Positions 43,956 through 55,400 of a stretch of DNA of 64,000 nucleotides are shown piece by piece (the stretch's first letter is position 1; every line of letters starts with the position of its first letter). The notes under the pieces were generated by a model. That model was given only the letters and a program-made list of their open reading frames with translations, had not been told where the DNA came from and did not search any database. The DNA comes from Bacteroidetes bacterium HLUCCA01 (GTDB taxonomy: Bacteria > Bacteroidota > Rhodothermia > Balneolales > HLUCCA01). Made by a program: the position numbers and the translations under genes. The DNA lies in contig LIHN01000018.1 of assembly GCA_001314545.1 (NCBI GenBank), positions 216,247-280,246 of the forward strand, in the 5' to 3' direction.

Positions 43956-45335
43956 GTGAAAAAACATTCCAGGGCTCCGCGCCAAATCCAATCCGGTCAT
44001 CACCCAATATCCCATCGCTCTGCGGCACGATTATTACTCATCCCGGTAGCTTTCAGTTTGCTCTTTATTTGGTCCTGCTCGGGCAACGACGAGGAAGCCC
44101 CTTCCGGCCGACCCGGTTTCGGTGGTCCAGGTGGTTTTACCAGGGCAACAACCGTTGAAGTCCGCAGAGTACAACGGGGAGAAATCTCCGAACAAATTCG
44201 CTCATTCGGAACCGTACGCGCTCAGGATAATGTGCGCGTTACACCGCAGGTAAATATGGATATTGTTGCAATACGGGCTGATCTGGGCGACACGGTCCGG
44301 GCCGGACAAGTGCTCGCCTTACTGCGGGATGAGCCTTTTGCTGAAACCGTACGCCGCGATGAAGCCCAGCTTCAGCAGGCACAAGGCGCCATGGAACGCG
44401 ACAGCGTCAATTTTTCACGTCAGCAGGAGCTTTTTGCTCTTGACCTCGTCAGTCAGGCTGAGCTGGATGCAGCCCGCACCACGTACCTGAGTTCGCGTGC
44501 CGCTCTGCAAAATGCACGTGCAGCCCTGAGTGTCAGCCGGCAGAATCTTAGCTATACCCGAATCACATCGCCGGTAAACGGAGTTATCACCCGCAGACTG
44601 GCATCACCCGGCGATGTGGTTGGGCCGGGACAACCAGTTTATGAAATCTCGAATCTGGCAGGATACGAGGTACGGGTAAACCTCCCCCTGCGCGACTGGG
44701 CACGAACTGAGGTAGGTCAGCCGGTGGAAATGCGCCTATCCGGTGGCGTCGATTTTAACTCCAGCGGAGTTGTTACCCGGATCAGTCCGGAACTCGACCC
44801 GGTAACCGGTCTGGGTGAAGTGGTCATTTCAGTGACCAATCGTGGAAACGGGATGTTCCCGGGTGTATTGCTGGAGAGCCGGATTAATGTAGAAACCCGT
44901 CCTCGCGCAATTGTCATACCACGCTCGGCCATGGTTGAAAATGTACAGACCATAATCGACCCTGAGTCGAATACGATTCGCCTTGAGCGAAGCTATGCCG
45001 CGTTTGTGACGCAGGGCGACACTTTAGCGGTACGACGCGACCTTGAGCTGGGTATTCAGCAGGGCGATCGTATTGAAATCCTGAGTGGCTTGAATCCACG
45101 GGAGAACCTGATCATTACCGGCCAGACCGCTCTGGAAGATGGCTCCAGCATACGTATCAGCGGCGCGCCTCGCTTCACCCCCGGCGGCAGACCCGGAAGC
45201 GGCACCGTCTCAACCGGAGACACCGTCCCGTCAGACTCTACAGTACTGGCCGACTCTACCCTGCAGGAGCAACCGCGTCGTGGTGACGGATCCGGCATGG
45301 GCCAGGGTCAGGGCACAGGCAGATCACGAAATTAA
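43956..45335 (+). CDS. RND efflux periplasmic adaptor (membrane fusion) lipoprotein
   Basis: A 459-residue adaptor that links inner-membrane RND pumps to an outer-membrane channel. After a rather long basic N-terminus comes a lipobox (LLFIWSC), then a barrel-sandwich lipoyl half-motif (ADLGDTVRAGQVLALL), an alpha-helical hairpin (about 140-200), the second half (YTRITSPVNGVITRRLASPG) and beta-barrel domains. A Gly/Ser/Asp-rich tail of about 50 residues follows. The start is GTG at 43956. It is the first gene of a three-gene operon with two pumps. Confidence 0.9.
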   Translation: MKKHSRAPRQIQSGHHPISHRSAARLLLIPVAFSLLFIWSCSGNDEEAPSGRPGFGGPGGFTRATTVEVRRVQRGEISEQIRSFGTVRAQDNVRVTPQVNMDIVAIRADLGDTVRAGQVLALLRDEPFAETVRRDEAQLQQAQGAMERDSVNFSRQQELFALDLVSQAELDAARTTYLSSRAALQNARAALSVSRQNLSYTRITSPVNGVITRRLASPGDVVGPGQPVYEISNLAGYEVRVNLPLRDWARTEVGQPVEMRLSGGVDFNSSGVVTRISPELDPVTGLGEVVISVTNRGNGMFPGVLLESRINVETRPRAIVIPRSAMVENVQTIIDPESNTIRLERSYAAFVTQGDTLAVRRDLELGIQQGDRIEILSGLNPRENLIITGQTALEDGSSIRISGAPRFTPGGRPGSGTVSTGDTVPSDSTVLADSTLQEQPRRGDGSGMGQGQGTGRSRN

Positions 45336-45350
45336 CACGGCAACCATCGC

Positions 45351-48300
45351 ATGAAAAAACTATCGAAACTTGCCGTTGAACGTCCGGTAACCTTTATCAT
45401 GATCACACTCATTGTGATCGGATTCGGTTTATTCGGGCTTTCACGACTCAGTCTGAACCTGTATCCGGATGTGAGTTTTCCCACCATTACAGTCTATACC
45501 ACCTATGAAGGGGTCGCTCCGGAAGATATTGAAACCCTGATTACCCGCCCCATCGAAGAACAGGTGGGTAGCGTGAGCGGACTGCGACGCGTGCGTTCGC
45601 TGTCCAGTCAGGGTGCCTCGGTCATTAAGCTGTACTTTAATTGGGGAACCGACATCTTTGTTGCGGAAACCGATGTGCGCAAACAACTGGATTTTGCACG
45701 ACGGGCTGTACCGCAGGATGCCGATCAACCTATCGTTTTCAGCTACGATCCCAATCAGGAACCGGTCATCGTGCTGGCGCTGTCCTCACCGGTGCGGAAT
45801 CCCAGCGAGCTTCGTACTATTGCCACCCAGCAGTTGGAACAACGGCTTGAGCGCATTTCGGGTATAGCCGCAGCCGAGACGGCCGGCGGGCTTGAGCGGC
45901 AGATCAATATCTGGATCCGAAGCGACCGCTTGCTTGCTTTCAATCTGGATATTGCTACGGTAGCAAACCGTTTACGTCAGGAAAACATCCAGGTCCCGGC
46001 CGGTGAATTGATTGAAGGCCGCATCGTTTACTCACTTCGGACCATCGGTGAATTCCGCAATCTGGACGAAATTCGCACTACGGTAGTCGGTATCAATAAC
46101 GACATTCCCATCCTGCTGGAAGATGTAGCCGAAATTGAGGATGGCGTGGCTCAACCCATCGGCAATGTACATGTACGCGGTGAAGAAGGACTGATCATCA
46201 ACCTTTACCGGCAAAGCGATGTCAATATTGTCACCACGGCAGCAAATGTCATCACGGAGATTAACCGGATACAGTCAATCCTCCCCTCCGATGTGCAACT
46301 GGAAGTGCTCACCAACCGGGCCGATTTCATCAAACTGTCACTGAACAACCTGTACGTGACCGCCATTCAGGCCATTGTACTGGTGATTATCATTCTGTTG
46401 CTCTTCCTGCGAAGTTTCCGCACCGCTCTGATCATTGCCATTTCCATCCCCATCTCCATTATTGCCACGTTCAGCGTGATGGATTTCTCTGATGTTACCC
46501 TCAACGTCATTTCATTGTCGGGTCTGACCCTGGCCGTCGGGCTTGTGGTGGATAACGCGGTGGTCGTACTGGAGAACATCTTCCGTTTTAGGGAAGACGG
46601 GTATAATGGCAAAAAAGCGGCCGTTTACGGCGCCCAGGAAGTGGCCACACCGGTTATTATTTCTACGCTGACCACGCTGGTTGTACTTCTGCCCGTGCTT
46701 TTCGTGCCCGGAATAGCGGGGTTTTTGTTTCAGGACCTGGCCCTGACCGTATCTTTTGCCCTGATTATGTCTACCCTCGCGGCACTCAGTATCATCCCCC
46801 TGCTCAGCGCCCAGTTTTTCTCCAGGGAAGATAAGCGCAAGCTGCAGCGTGCAGAAAAAGGTATCGCCGAACACGACGGACCATCACGGAATGTTATTGT
46901 ACGCAAGCTGGAATCCTTTTTCACCTCGATGGAAAACGGCTACACGCGGCTGCTGACCCGTATTCTGAACCGAAGTAAACTGGTAATTTTAGGTGCTGTT
47001 GTTCTTTTCAGCGCAACCATCCCCCTGTACTATACGCTTGGCGGCGAATTTTTCCCGCCGGTGGATGAGAATGCGTTTATCCTGAATGTACAGCGTGAGC
47101 CCGGAGTGAATCTTTTCGAACTGCAGAATACCATCTATCAGGTGGAACAGATTATCGAACGCGAGGTACCCGAAGCCCGGCTCATTGTTTCGGATTATGG
47201 CGACAAACGCGGTGTTGAAGGTGCTGATACACCCGGCGGTTACCAGGGTACCGTCCGTGTTGAGCTGGTTCCACGCGACCAAAGAGACCGCGGCCAGTTT
47301 GAAATCACGGCAGCTACGCTGTTAGCCCTGCAGGATGTACCCGGAGCAGACATCCGTGAGGTTCGTGAAAACCCGCTTAATCCGGACGGCAACGATGGGC
47401 TCGTTATCAATGTCTATGGGTTTGACATGACCCTGAAAAAAGAGCTCACCGACGGCATTCAGGAATCACTGATACGAACCGAAGGAATTGTTGGTGCTAC
47501 CTCCTCTTCGGATGCAGGTCGGCCAGAGTTGCAGGTTGTTATGGATCGCGAGCGTATTTCAAGGTTGAATATGACCACCTCACAGGTGGCCAATGCCGTG
47601 AGCGACGCTGTACGGGGAGCAATTGCCACAACCTTTGTAGAGCAGGGGGTTGAATACACCGTGCTGGTACAGTTATCCTCAGAAGACCGAACCAACTCCC
47701 AGTCGCTGGAAAATATCCAAATCCGTACCCCCGCAGGCAGCTGGATGCCGCTGTCAAACCTTGCGCGCATTGAGCGATATCAAGGTCCTTCCAATATTCT
47801 CCGGATTAATCAGGAGCGGGTTACCGAAATTGCCGTTGACATTGGCAACCTCGACCTTCAGACCGCTACGGAGCGTGCTGAGATGGTGCTCAGGGGCGTT
47901 GAATGGCCCGACGGTTATCGGTATGACATCGGCGGCACCGCTGAGGAACAGGCAGAAAGCTTCGGATTTTTACTGATTGCTTTCTTCATTGCCGCGGTAT
48001 TGGCCTACATGGTCATGGCATCCCAGTTCGAAAGCCTTACCGAGCCGTTTATTATTATCGCCACCATTCCCCTGGCTCTTACGGGCGTTTTGTTTACGCT
48101 CTTCATTACGTCAACGCCCGTCAGTGTTACGGCCATGATCGGGCTTATCTTGCTGGCCGGTATTGTGGTAAACAACGGCATCGTGATGATTGATTACATC
48201 AAAGTGCTGCAAGCCCGCGGCGTAGAACGTGCGGAAGCTGTCATCCGTGGGGCAAGTCGCAGGCTGCGACCCATCCTCATGACAGCCGCCACAACCATCC

Positions 48301-48521
48301 TGAGTATGGTACCGCTGGCGCTGGAATTGGGTGCCGGATCGGAGACCTGGAGCCCGATGGCACGCACCGTAATCGGGGGTCTTACCATGTCAACGGCCCT
48401 CATGTTGCTGGTTGTACCCTGTCTGTATTATCTGGTTAACGGACTCATTGAACGCCTCGGATTTGACGCGGTTCACAAGGTTGATCCGCTGGAATTTGAC
48501 GAGCCGGAGGCTACCTCCTAA
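45351..48521 (+). CDS. RND efflux permease, HAE-1-like (first of pair)
   Basis: A 1056-residue inner-membrane proton-drug antiporter subunit with the usual twofold layout: TM1 near the N-terminus (FIMITLIVIGFGLFGL), a large periplasmic loop, TM2-7, a second loop and TM8-12. TM4 carries VGLVVDNAVVVLENI with one of the two acidic relay residues, and TM10 has LLAGIVVNNGIVMIDYI without the AcrB Lys; both are common in this branch. It starts 15 bases after the adaptor and is followed after 29 bases by a paralogue, so a heteromeric pump of the MdtBC kind is likely. Confidence 0.93.
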   Translation: MKKLSKLAVERPVTFIMITLIVIGFGLFGLSRLSLNLYPDVSFPTITVYTTYEGVAPEDIETLITRPIEEQVGSVSGLRRVRSLSSQGASVIKLYFNWGTDIFVAETDVRKQLDFARRAVPQDADQPIVFSYDPNQEPVIVLALSSPVRNPSELRTIATQQLEQRLERISGIAAAETAGGLERQINIWIRSDRLLAFNLDIATVANRLRQENIQVPAGELIEGRIVYSLRTIGEFRNLDEIRTTVVGINNDIPILLEDVAEIEDGVAQPIGNVHVRGEEGLIINLYRQSDVNIVTTAANVITEINRIQSILPSDVQLEVLTNRADFIKLSLNNLYVTAIQAIVLVIIILLLFLRSFRTALIIAISIPISIIATFSVMDFSDVTLNVISLSGLTLAVGLVVDNAVVVLENIFRFREDGYNGKKAAVYGAQEVATPVIISTLTTLVVLLPVLFVPGIAGFLFQDLALTVSFALIMSTLAALSIIPLLSAQFFSREDKRKLQRAEKGIAEHDGPSRNVIVRKLESFFTSMENGYTRLLTRILNRSKLVILGAVVLFSATIPLYYTLGGEFFPPVDENAFILNVQREPGVNLFELQNTIYQVEQIIEREVPEARLIVSDYGDKRGVEGADTPGGYQGTVRVELVPRDQRDRGQFEITAATLLALQDVPGADIREVRENPLNPDGNDGLVINVYGFDMTLKKELTDGIQESLIRTEGIVGATSSSDAGRPELQVVMDRERISRLNMTTSQVANAVSDAVRGAIATTFVEQGVEYTVLVQLSSEDRTNSQSLENIQIRTPAGSWMPLSNLARIERYQGPSNILRINQERVTEIAVDIGNLDLQTATERAEMVLRGVEWPDGYRYDIGGTAEEQAESFGFLLIAFFIAAVLAYMVMASQFESLTEPFIIIATIPLALTGVLFTLFITSTPVSVTAMIGLILLAGIVVNNGIVMIDYIKVLQARGVERAEAVIRGASRRLRPILMTAATTILSMVPLALELGAGSETWSPMARTVIGGLTMSTALMLLVVPCLYYLVNGLIERLGFDAVHKVDPLEFDEPEATS

Positions 48522-48550
48522 ATGCATGTATTCAATCGCATCGAACTCCT

Positions 48551-51500
48551 ATGAAAGATTATAAAATCATCGATATCATCCTGCGCAGACCTGTAACTGT
48601 GGTCATGCTCTCTCTTATGGTAATCGGTTTCGGTCTGTTTGCCCTGGCGAACCTGAAGGTTACCCTCTACCCATCCCTGGATATCCCGGTGGTAGCGGTG
48701 AGCACCAACTACCGGAATGTCTCCCCGGAGGATATGAGTACGCTCATCGTGGAGCCCATTGAGGCCGCCATCGCTTCGCTGGAGGGTGTTGATGAGATTG
48801 AAAGCAACGTCCGTAAAGGCAGCGCCTTCATCCGCATGCGTCTGAAGGACGGTGCCAACGCCCGGGAAGTTGAAATGGATGCCAGAGAAGCCATCGACCG
48901 CATCCGTAATAGTCTGCCCAGAGAGGCGGCTCCTCCGGTTATTTTTCAGTTTGATCCCGAAAATTTCCCGGTTATGCGTCTGAGTGTGGAGGCCTCCAAC
49001 CGTGGACTTGACGAACTGCGTAACCTTTCCATGGACCTGGTAGAGCCTTTGCTGGAACGCATCAATGGTGTGGCTTCTGCTGACACACGCGGAGGCATAG
49101 AGCGAACCATATACGTTGAACTGGACCCCTTGCTGGTCGCCCAGAATCGGCTTACCATCGCTCAGATTGAAAATGCCATCCGGCAAAACAACGTGCAGGT
49201 TCCTTTGGGTAATCTGGTGGTAAACCGAAGCAGCTACAGCATACGGGCCCAATCGGTCTATACCAGCGTTGATGAAATCGCACAGACGGTAATCACCACC
49301 CGGGAAGACGGTCAAACCCCGGTGCGCATCAGTGATGTAGCATTGGTCAACGATAGCTTTGTGGATGTTACCACCGTTGAGGAAGTCAATGGCAAGAACA
49401 GTGTCACCGTTGAAGTTCAGAAACAGTCCGATGCGAATACCCTGGACGTGACCAACGGTGTTCTGGACGCTCTTCCGGACATACTGGACCGTCTGCCGCC
49501 GGGAGTGACTATCAATGTGCTTTCTAATGAGGGGACCGACATCGACCGATCAATCAGTAACCTCGCACAATCGGCCGTCTTTGCTTTGGTTCTGGTAATT
49601 TTAATTCTGATTCTGTTTCTGGGGGGATGGCGAAGTTCTTCCGTTGTAGCACTGAGTATCCCTATTTCAATGACGGCTACATTTGCCGCCATGTATTTCA
49701 TGGGGTTGACCCTGAATTTTGTTTCCATTACAGGGCTCGCACTGGCTGTTGGTTTGCTGGTTGACAGCTCCATCGTAGTGCTGGAAAGCATCGTCGGAAA
49801 GCTGGAGGAGGGCAAGTCCTTGTTCAAATCGGCAAGCGAAGGAACCAAAGAAGTCATCGGAGCCCTGTGGGGCTCAACTCTGACTACCCTGGTGGTTTTT
49901 CTGCCCTTCCTGTTTATCAGCGGGATGACCAGTGTCTTCATGAAAGATCTGGCGATCACCATCTCTCTGGCAATCGGTTTTTCGTTTCTGGCGTCCTTCA
50001 TTCTGGTGCCGGTTTTTGCCAGCCGATTGCTGCCGCTTGGCGGTTTCAAGAAAGTTTCACTGTCCAGCCAGGTATTCACGCGGATGGAGCGCTATTATGG
50101 CAGGTCACTGCAGTGGGCCGTAACCCATAAAATGATCGTTTTTGTTCTCATCGGCGGGATATTTTACGGAACCTGGTTCTTTAACAGCAGCATCGAGTCC
50201 ATCTTCCTGCCGTCTTCAGATGCGGGACAAATCAATGTAAATGTGGATCTGCCTGCAGGTACCAGCCTGGTACAGACCGGAACAGCCATCAAACAAATTG
50301 CTGCCGAGCTTGAGCAGGAACCCTATGTACAGACCATTGTCACGTCCATCGGAACTTCAGGATGGCGCAGCGAAAGCAATACCGGTCGAATTAGCCTGAC
50401 CCTGGTATCACCTGACGAACGGGAGCTCACCTCCGACCAGATTGCCATGCAGCTTCGCAGACGCTTCGACCTGGCTGGCGTACGGGTTAGTATCTTCGCT
50501 ACCGGTGGATCAGGGTTCCGTTTTGGAGGCCGGGGCGGCTGGGGAGGTATCGGAAATAACATCCGCGTAACCCTCATCGGCCCGGAGACCGAAACAATGG
50601 TTGGTATAGCAAACCGTATTGAAGAAGTCATGCTGCAAGATACTCTGGTGGTTTCTGTTGACAATCCCCGCACCAGTGGTGTACCCGAACTGCATTACCT
50701 CGTTGACCGGCAGCGTGTAAGTCGTGCCGGAAGCAGCCTGAGCGAGGTTGCCAATTCCTTCAAGACACAGGCGCGTGGAACCCAGGTAGGTTTCTTCCGG
50801 GATGGCGGTCGTGAAGTGCCGATCGAGGTACGCAATTTGGAGCAATATCGTCAAAGCCTGAGTGATATGGAACAAATACAGGTACTGCAGATAGGCGACC
50901 AGCGGGTTCCCCTTGAAAATCTGGGAAGATTTGAGGCCGTTGAAGCAGTGAACCGGATCACTCGACGCGATCGTGAAGTCATTATGGATGTTAATATCAG
51001 TGTCAATGGCGATGCCAACGCCCAGCGCGACCGTATTATTGAGCTTTTTGAAAATGACATTGTGCTGCCGGACGGGTATCGGTATGAATTTGCCGGCACC
51101 AATCAGGATACCCGGCAAGGTCAAAGTGACATCTTTATCGCGTTGCTATTCGGACTCATCCTGACCTACATGGTTATGGCCTCCAAATTTGAAAACTTCC
51201 GTGACCCTTTTGTCATTATGTTTTCCATTCCACTGGCATTTTTCGGGTCGTACCTGATGCTTTGGCTCACTGGTACCCCCTGGAGTGTTCCAGCCGGCCT
51301 TGGGATGATCATTCTGGTAGGTATTGTCATCAATAACGGCATTGTAATGGTGGACTACATCCATCAATATTGTAAGCGTGAAGAGGACGCAAACAACTAT
51401 GTGTACAATCTGATTGCAGCGGCCCGTCGCCGTATGCGACCAATCCTGCTTACGGCTCTGACAACCATCGGATCCATGATTCCGCTTGCTCTGGAACTGG

Positions 51501-51667
51501 GAGCCGGCTCAGAAACCTGGAGTCCGCTGGCATTAACCGTTATCGGGGGACTTACCTTTTCAGCCGTATTCACGCTATACGTAATTCCGGTAGTCCTAAT
51601 TAGTATATCAGCGAAAAGGCGAAGAGCTGCCAGGGAATTCAAGATGCACCTGCGTTCTATCGCATAA
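48551..51667 (+). CDS. RND efflux permease, HAE-1-like (second of pair)
   Basis: A 1038-residue paralogue of the preceding pump with the same 12-helix layout. TM4 reads ALAVGLLVDSSIVVLESIVG and TM10 reads ILVGIVINNGIVMVDYI. In the second periplasmic loop, near residue 655, there is a very Gly-rich stretch (GGSGFRFGGRGGWGGIG), a flexible loop not present in the first pump. It ends the operon; no outer-membrane channel gene follows. Confidence 0.93.
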   Translation: MKDYKIIDIILRRPVTVVMLSLMVIGFGLFALANLKVTLYPSLDIPVVAVSTNYRNVSPEDMSTLIVEPIEAAIASLEGVDEIESNVRKGSAFIRMRLKDGANAREVEMDAREAIDRIRNSLPREAAPPVIFQFDPENFPVMRLSVEASNRGLDELRNLSMDLVEPLLERINGVASADTRGGIERTIYVELDPLLVAQNRLTIAQIENAIRQNNVQVPLGNLVVNRSSYSIRAQSVYTSVDEIAQTVITTREDGQTPVRISDVALVNDSFVDVTTVEEVNGKNSVTVEVQKQSDANTLDVTNGVLDALPDILDRLPPGVTINVLSNEGTDIDRSISNLAQSAVFALVLVILILILFLGGWRSSSVVALSIPISMTATFAAMYFMGLTLNFVSITGLALAVGLLVDSSIVVLESIVGKLEEGKSLFKSASEGTKEVIGALWGSTLTTLVVFLPFLFISGMTSVFMKDLAITISLAIGFSFLASFILVPVFASRLLPLGGFKKVSLSSQVFTRMERYYGRSLQWAVTHKMIVFVLIGGIFYGTWFFNSSIESIFLPSSDAGQINVNVDLPAGTSLVQTGTAIKQIAAELEQEPYVQTIVTSIGTSGWRSESNTGRISLTLVSPDERELTSDQIAMQLRRRFDLAGVRVSIFATGGSGFRFGGRGGWGGIGNNIRVTLIGPETETMVGIANRIEEVMLQDTLVVSVDNPRTSGVPELHYLVDRQRVSRAGSSLSEVANSFKTQARGTQVGFFRDGGREVPIEVRNLEQYRQSLSDMEQIQVLQIGDQRVPLENLGRFEAVEAVNRITRRDREVIMDVNISVNGDANAQRDRIIELFENDIVLPDGYRYEFAGTNQDTRQGQSDIFIALLFGLILTYMVMASKFENFRDPFVIMFSIPLAFFGSYLMLWLTGTPWSVPAGLGMIILVGIVINNGIVMVDYIHQYCKREEDANNYVYNLIAAARRRMRPILLTALTTIGSMIPLALELGAGSETWSPLALTVIGGLTFSAVFTLYVIPVVLISISAKRRRAAREFKMHLRSIA

Positions 51668-51932
51668 TTTACGGGGGCGTGCGATTATTCTATGCAATGC
51701 CGTAACCTGTTAATTCACAAAACCTGAAACCAGACCTTCGCGCTGAACAAGCTGATGGAATGACCCGAAATGCGTTATTGGCTCAGATTGGAGTCTGCTT
51801 TAATAAGTATACCTCATTAGGAGACGACAACGACTGGCAAAGTGAAACTGTAGTTGTTATCCATTTCTAAATGGAGTGTATTTTTTATAGATTGTAAAGT
51901 AAACCAAATTTTAAATACTACCGGAAAATACT

Positions 51933-52223
51933 ATGGACCGATATACTACAGGTTTTCTCACAGGACTGCTTACCGGAGCTCTGGCTGGCTCCGTTGTAGC
52001 ACTTTTATACGCACCGGACAAAGGCTCCAATACCCGTGACAAGATTTCCTATAAACTGCAGAGTTTACTGGATGAGCTCAATGAAACCATTGATAAGCTT
52101 CAGGAGGGTGAGTTAAGCCGCAACGACAGCGAAAGTGAGCGAATCGTTAAAGACGCGCAGCAAAAAGCAGAAGATCTAATCAAAGAAGCGGAAGATTTAC
52201 TCCGAAACATCGACCCAAAATAA
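51933..52223 (+). CDS. YtxH domain-containing small membrane protein
   Basis: A 96-residue protein with an N-terminal glycine-rich membrane helix (TGFLTGLLTGALAGSVVALL) followed by YAPDKGSNTRDKI, the YtxH/gas-vesicle-GvpP-like signature, and an acidic amphipathic helix to the end. The family is often stress-induced and of unknown function. It is preceded by a 265-base gap with a short palindrome CCATTT-CT-AAATGG at 51861-51874 and an AT-rich promoter-like region. Confidence 0.85.
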   Translation: MDRYTTGFLTGLLTGALAGSVVALLYAPDKGSNTRDKISYKLQSLLDELNETIDKLQEGELSRNDSESERIVKDAQQKAEDLIKEAEDLLRNIDPK

Positions 52224-52392
52224 GTACTTACATTAGGTTGGCAGCTATCCTGATGCCTTGATTGGCTGACAATGCACCTGCGCGTTACAGCAAATGGATC
52301 TCCGGCGATGGTACAGGCAAAGCCCGTATCCAACCTAATCCAACTAGTACTGTTATTGCGGAGTCCTGCAACCATCAATAATACGAGCATAC

Positions 52393-52430
52393 AAAAAAGG
52401 CCCGTTTGCTAAAAGCAAGCGGGCCTTTTT
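52393..52430. terminator. Bidirectional terminator between the ytxH gene and rpoC
   Basis: AAAAAGGCCCGTTTGCT pairs with AGCAAGCGGGCCTTTTT (one T-G wobble) around a 3-base loop, with A and T runs on both sides. It ends the large rpoBC operon on the minus strand and ytxH on the plus strand. Confidence 0.9.
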
Positions 52431-52449
52431 AATTTATATCAAAGACCTT

Positions 52450-55400
52450 TTAAACGGTCTCAGAATCGCCGGAGGCATCGGAATTCCGGTCAGCACCGAG
52501 TGCTTCAAACACTTTACTGGCCGCTTCCACATCGCGCATATCCTGCTTGGCATCCACGATGTAATCCTGATAGTGGCGCAGACCCGTACCGGCCGGTACC
52601 TTGTGTCCAACCACAACGTTTTCTTTAAGCCCCATAAGCATATCTGCCTTGGCTTCAATTGCCGCCTGTGTGAGCACTTTGGTAGTCTCCTGGAAGGAAG
52701 CCGCAGACAACCAGCTCTCGGTCGACAAGGCCGCCCGTGTAATACCGAGCAGTATCGGTCGGGATATAGCAGGTTCAGCCTCACGAGCCTCAATTTCTGC
52801 CTGGCCTTCTTTGACCAGACGGGCATTGATTTCACGAATTTCACGTCGCTCAAGAATAGCTCCGAAATTCAGACCACTATCGCCGGGGTTAGTTACCACA
52901 AACTTGCCGATGAGCGAATCGTTGGTACGGTTCACCTCAAAACGATCAATTTTGTCACCTTCCAGATACATGGTATCACCCGGATCGGTAATCTCAACCT
53001 TCTGCATCATGGTACGAACAATGATTTCAATGTGCTTATCATTGATTTTCACACCCTGCAGACGATATACTTCCTGAATTTCATTCACAAGATACGACTG
53101 TACAGCGAAGGGCCCGAGAATATTCAGAATGTCTTGTGGCAGAATCTGACCATCAGAAAGTGACTCCCCGGCCTTCACATAGTCGTTCTCCTGAACCAGG
53201 ATATGCTTGGAAAGCGGGATGAGATACGTTTTGGTATCCGATCCGTCTTTGCTGGTGACCATGATTTCCTGGGAACCACGCTTACGGGACCCCATTTTGA
53301 CAATGCCCTCAATTTCAGAAACGACGGCCGGATCACTTGGTGGTCGGGCTTCAAACAGTTCTGTAATACGAGGCAGACCAGCCGTGATATCCTTGGATTT
53401 AGAGGCTGATGTTCGCGGTATCTTGGCGATAGTCTGACCAGCCTGAACAGGCTCGTCCTTATCAACAATGACGTGTGTACCCACCGGAAGTGCTGTCTCA
53501 CGTACCCGCTCGCCTTCACCAACCACAATCAAGGTTGGAACCAGACTTCGGTCTTTAGAGTCCGTAATTACTTTTTCTTTGTGACCTGTCTGAGAATCCG
53601 TTTCATCCTGATAGGTAACACCATCGAGGATATCCTTAAAGTCAACTTTACCGTTGATTTCTGAAATCAACAAGGCATTATACGGATCCCATCGGCATAG
53701 CGGAACGCCTTTGGGTACGAGGTCTCCCTCTTCAACCAACAGCTCTGAACCGTAAGGGATGTTGTAATTGGTCAAAACCTTGCCGGTTTCATCCATTATT
53801 TTAATTTCACCTACACGGCTGAGTACTACGTTATGTGATTCTTCACCATCATCATACTCAACATAACGCAGGTTTTCAAAAGCAATCTTACCGGCAAACT
53901 TAGACTTGTGCATCGACTCAGATTCCAGTCGCGATGCAGTACCACCAACGTGGAAGGTTCGCAGTGTAAGCTGTGTACCCGGCTCGCCAATAGACTGTGC
54001 CGCAATGACACCAACAGCCTCACCAACCTGAACGAGCTTGCCTCGAGACAAGTCACGACCATAACACTTGGCACAAACTCCCCGGGGAGATTCGCAGGTT
54101 AATCCTGAGCGGATTTCAACTTCCTCGATTGAAGTTTCAGCAATTTTCTTGGCAATAGCTTCGCTGATCAGTTCATTGGATGCAACCAGCAGCTCGTCGG
54201 TAAGCGGATCATATACGTCATGCATGGAGACCCTACCCAGAATTCGGTCTTCAAGACTTTCTACAATGTCTTCATTGTCTTTGAGCGCCTTGATTTTGAT
54301 ACCTCTGAGCGTACCACAGTCATCCTCACTGATAATCAGATCCTGAGATACATCCACCAGTCGGCGGGTGAGGTAACCGGCATCCGCAGTTTTCAGGGCT
54401 GTATCCGCAAGACCTTTCCGTGCTCCGTGGGTTGAAATAAAGTATTCCAATACCGTCAGACCTTCGCGGAAGCTGGATAGAATCGGGGTTTCAATTACCT
54501 CACTACCACTTGATTCCGTAGTACTTTTCTGAGGCTTGGCCATCAGACCACGCATACCACCCAGCTGACGAATCTGCTCTTTGGAGCCACGGGCTCCGGA
54601 GTCGGCCATCATATAAACCGGGTTAAAACCATCCCGGTCTTTCTGCAGTGCCTGAAACAAGGTCTCAGATACGCGGTTGGTGGTACTGGTCCATTTGTCA
54701 ATAACCTGGTTGTAACGCTCATTATCCGTTATGAAACCATTTTCATAACGTTCCTGAATCATCTTGACTTCATCCTGAGCTTTGGTAATAAGCTGATGCT
54801 TCTCGTCTGGAATAACGATGTCTTCAAGACTGAACGATAAACCACCCTGGGTAGCGGTGTTGTAACCCAGTTCTTTCATTTCATCCAGGAACTGCGCTGT
54901 ACGGGCAGTTCCGCATACGTTAAATACATCCCCGATGAGGGTCCGGAGTTCTTTCTTCCCGAATGTGGTGTTTTTGAAACCGAGCTCGTTAGGAATGATT
55001 TCGTTGAAAATTACACGACCCGTGGTAGTCTTGATGACTTCCGTGACGAAATTGTCAGCTTTCAGCAGGTGATTTACACGAACAGAAATCCTGTCGTGCA
55101 GCGCAATTTTACCCTGATCGTAGGCTATGACGACCTCGTCAGGACCTGAAAATGTTTTTTCACGTGACGGAGTGCCGGACGACATTTTCGTCAGGTAGTA
55201 AATTCCCAGTACCATGTCCTGTGATGGTACCGTAATTGGTCCACCATTGGCAGGGTTCATAATATTATGGGAACCCAACATGAGAACCGATGCTTCCAGA
55301 ATGGCATCATTGCTAAGCGGGAGGTGTACCGCCATCTGGTCACCGTCAAAGTCAGCGTTAAATGCAGTACAAGAAAGCGGGTGCAGTCGTATAGCCTTAT

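Noticed and set aside
51668..51932. Gene or terminator after the second RND pump
   Set aside because: Only a weak 6-base inverted repeat (TTACGG / CCGTAA) and no coding frame of note.
52573..53163. Open frames opposite rpoC, including one of 196 residues
   Set aside because: Shadows of a highly conserved gene.
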